DNA from: PWHG01 sp964406935
GTDB taxonomy: Bacteria > Patescibacteriota > Patescibacteriia > Patescibacteriales > UBA12465
DNA: 57,211 bases
Assembly (NCBI GenBank): GCA_964406935.1
Contig: CAYOTM010000004.1
Span: 1-57,211 of the forward strand
Direction: 5' to 3'
The notes beneath the pieces were generated by a model. The model was not told where the DNA came from. It worked only from the letters and a program-made list of their open reading frames with translations, and searched no databases. The position numbers were made by a program, and so were the translations under genes. Below, piece after piece: positions 56,657-57,211 of the stretch; position 1 is the stretch's first letter, and each line of letters starts with the position of its first letter.

Positions 56657-57211
56657 TTAATTATCTAAACCTAAAACTAAAATAAAATCTGGTAATGGCT
56701 CTTTTTGTCGGTATTCATCTAACCATTCAGGAGCATCATAAGCTAATTCGATTCCGCTAATAGTTATAATCTTTTCTAAATCTTCTGAGTTTTTCCCATA
56801 AGTAAGGTCATATAAACGAGAAGTTTCCAGATCTCTTACTGGGGCATTGCCAACTTCTAAAATATCAAAACCAGCCCGCTTTAAATTATCAGCTGTGTTG
56901 GCTGCTAAGCCGCCAATTAAAGTTCCATTGATTACCGTAACTCTAGATAGTGATTTAGCCGTACCTTCTTCTTGATAAGTAATTAATTTTTCTGAAGTGT
57001 CATCTTCACCAAAAATATTAGCGACATAGGCTTTGATTTGTTGAAAATTACCTGACCGGGGGATTAAAATATAAGCGCCATTTTCTCCTCGAGAAGCGAC
57101 TAAAAAGCCGCCTGGACCATCGTCAAATACGTGATTACTAATATTTTCCGACTGGATATCTTTATAATCATTCCATAATTTAAGCATCTCCCATAAATGG
57201 AGATTAGTTTG
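56657..57211 (-). CDS. LytR C-terminal-domain protein, N-terminus outside the window
   Basis: The frame stays open to the right edge of the window, so the N-terminal part is missing; the internal ATG at 57187 is not taken as the start. The visible 184 residues contain a fragment with QTNLHLWEM and a soluble region. They then contain the LytR_C domain: RVTVINGTLIGGLAANTADNLKRAGFDILEVGNA, where VxVLNGT...GLA is characteristic, ending in PDFILVLGLDN. This domain usually follows LCP (LytR-CpsA-Psr) glycopolymer ligases, whose catalytic part would lie further upstream. An LCP identity is therefore likely but unproven here. Confidence 0.75.
   Translation of the reverse strand, partial: QTNLHLWEMLKLWNDYKDIQSENISNHVFDDGPGGFLVASRGENGAYILIPRSGNFQQIKAYVANIFGEDDTSEKLITYQEEGTAKSLSRVTVINGTLIGGLAANTADNLKRAGFDILEVGNAPVRDLETSRLYDLTYGKNSEDLEKIITISGIELAYDAPEWLDEYRQKEPLPDFILVLGLDN

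Noticed and set aside
1..57211. CRISPR arrays, prophage or insertion sequence with transposase
   Set aside because: No regularly spaced direct repeats, cas-like, integrase-like or transposase-like proteins were seen. The only mobile-looking items are small non-coding elements.
1..57211. UGA recoded to glycine as in some CPR lineages
   Set aside because: The ComEC-type gene ends in TGA at its natural C-terminus and conserved proteins contain no in-frame TGA, so the standard code fits.

Overview
The window is AT-rich, gene-dense and uses TGA as a stop (for example at 39466-39468), so the code looks standard. It is most consistent with a Candidate Phyla Radiation (Patescibacteria) chromosome. 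Reasons: small proteins, short gaps, few Shine-Dalgarno sequences (most starts sit in a TTTAAATATATG-like context), no CCA encoded after the tRNAs, a 6S/18S-type ribosomal cluster with an extended bS6, and a type IV pilus/competence gene set (pseudopilin, tandem PilB-like ATPase, DprA, stand-alone ComEC-type hydrolase). The phylum assignment is an inference from gene content; no marker phylogeny was possible.

Layout. 1-2260 is an accessory stretch: a truncated gene, small unknown proteins, an ADP-ribosyltransferase-like fragment and a GC-rich cassette. 2261-6307 holds a pseudopilin, a solenoid repeat protein, a secreted helical protein, a ferritin-like protein and a lipid-anchored or membrane-anchored protein with two copies of one domain. 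6417-7313 has a membrane PH-domain protein and a peroxiredoxin. 7458-11648 is a four-gene carotenoid operon (crtI, crtB, polyprenyl diphosphate synthase, UbiA-type prenyltransferase). 11706-12805 carries tRNA-Ser, a second GC-rich cassette and a pseudouridine synthase. 12789-19707 has an O-antigen ligase-like protein, efp-rpsR-ssb-rpsF, a tRNA methyltransferase-like protein and ychF. 19708-22197 is unusually RNA-rich: a strongly promoted unknown RNA, a DnaA-box cluster (possible origin), tRNA-Cys, tsaD, tRNA-Glu and a third GC-rich cassette. 22198-26974 has an ABC exporter and an ArsR-patatin-cardiolipin synthase operon. 27076-34826 has a short UvrA, a phosphoesterase, a translin-like protein and the double ATPase. 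35037-50850 is rich in aminoacyl-tRNA synthetases (argS, glyQS, valS, pheS, pheT) plus a lysine-rich DNA-binding-like peptide, a rod-shaped RNA, VanW, Hsp20, two tRNAs and a DHH phosphoesterase. 50919-57211 has topA, dprA, another rod-shaped RNA, a MITE-like palindrome, pth, der and a LytR C-terminal-domain protein that runs off the window.

The most unusual signal is a family of three GC-rich, hairpin-packed cassettes of roughly 175-240 bp (1004-1206, 11740-11977, 21966-22140). Each ends in a copy of a tRNA 3' end, begins near an inverted copy of a tRNA T-arm, and is bounded by Rho-independent terminators. Two of them lie directly downstream of the very tRNA whose tail they carry. Other points worth attention are the carotenoid operon in an otherwise reduced genome, a UvrA lacking the UvrB-binding domain, a fused pair of complete PilB-type ATPases, a tRNA-Ile with a UAU anticodon, three strongly promoted non-coding RNA candidates, and a possible replication origin.
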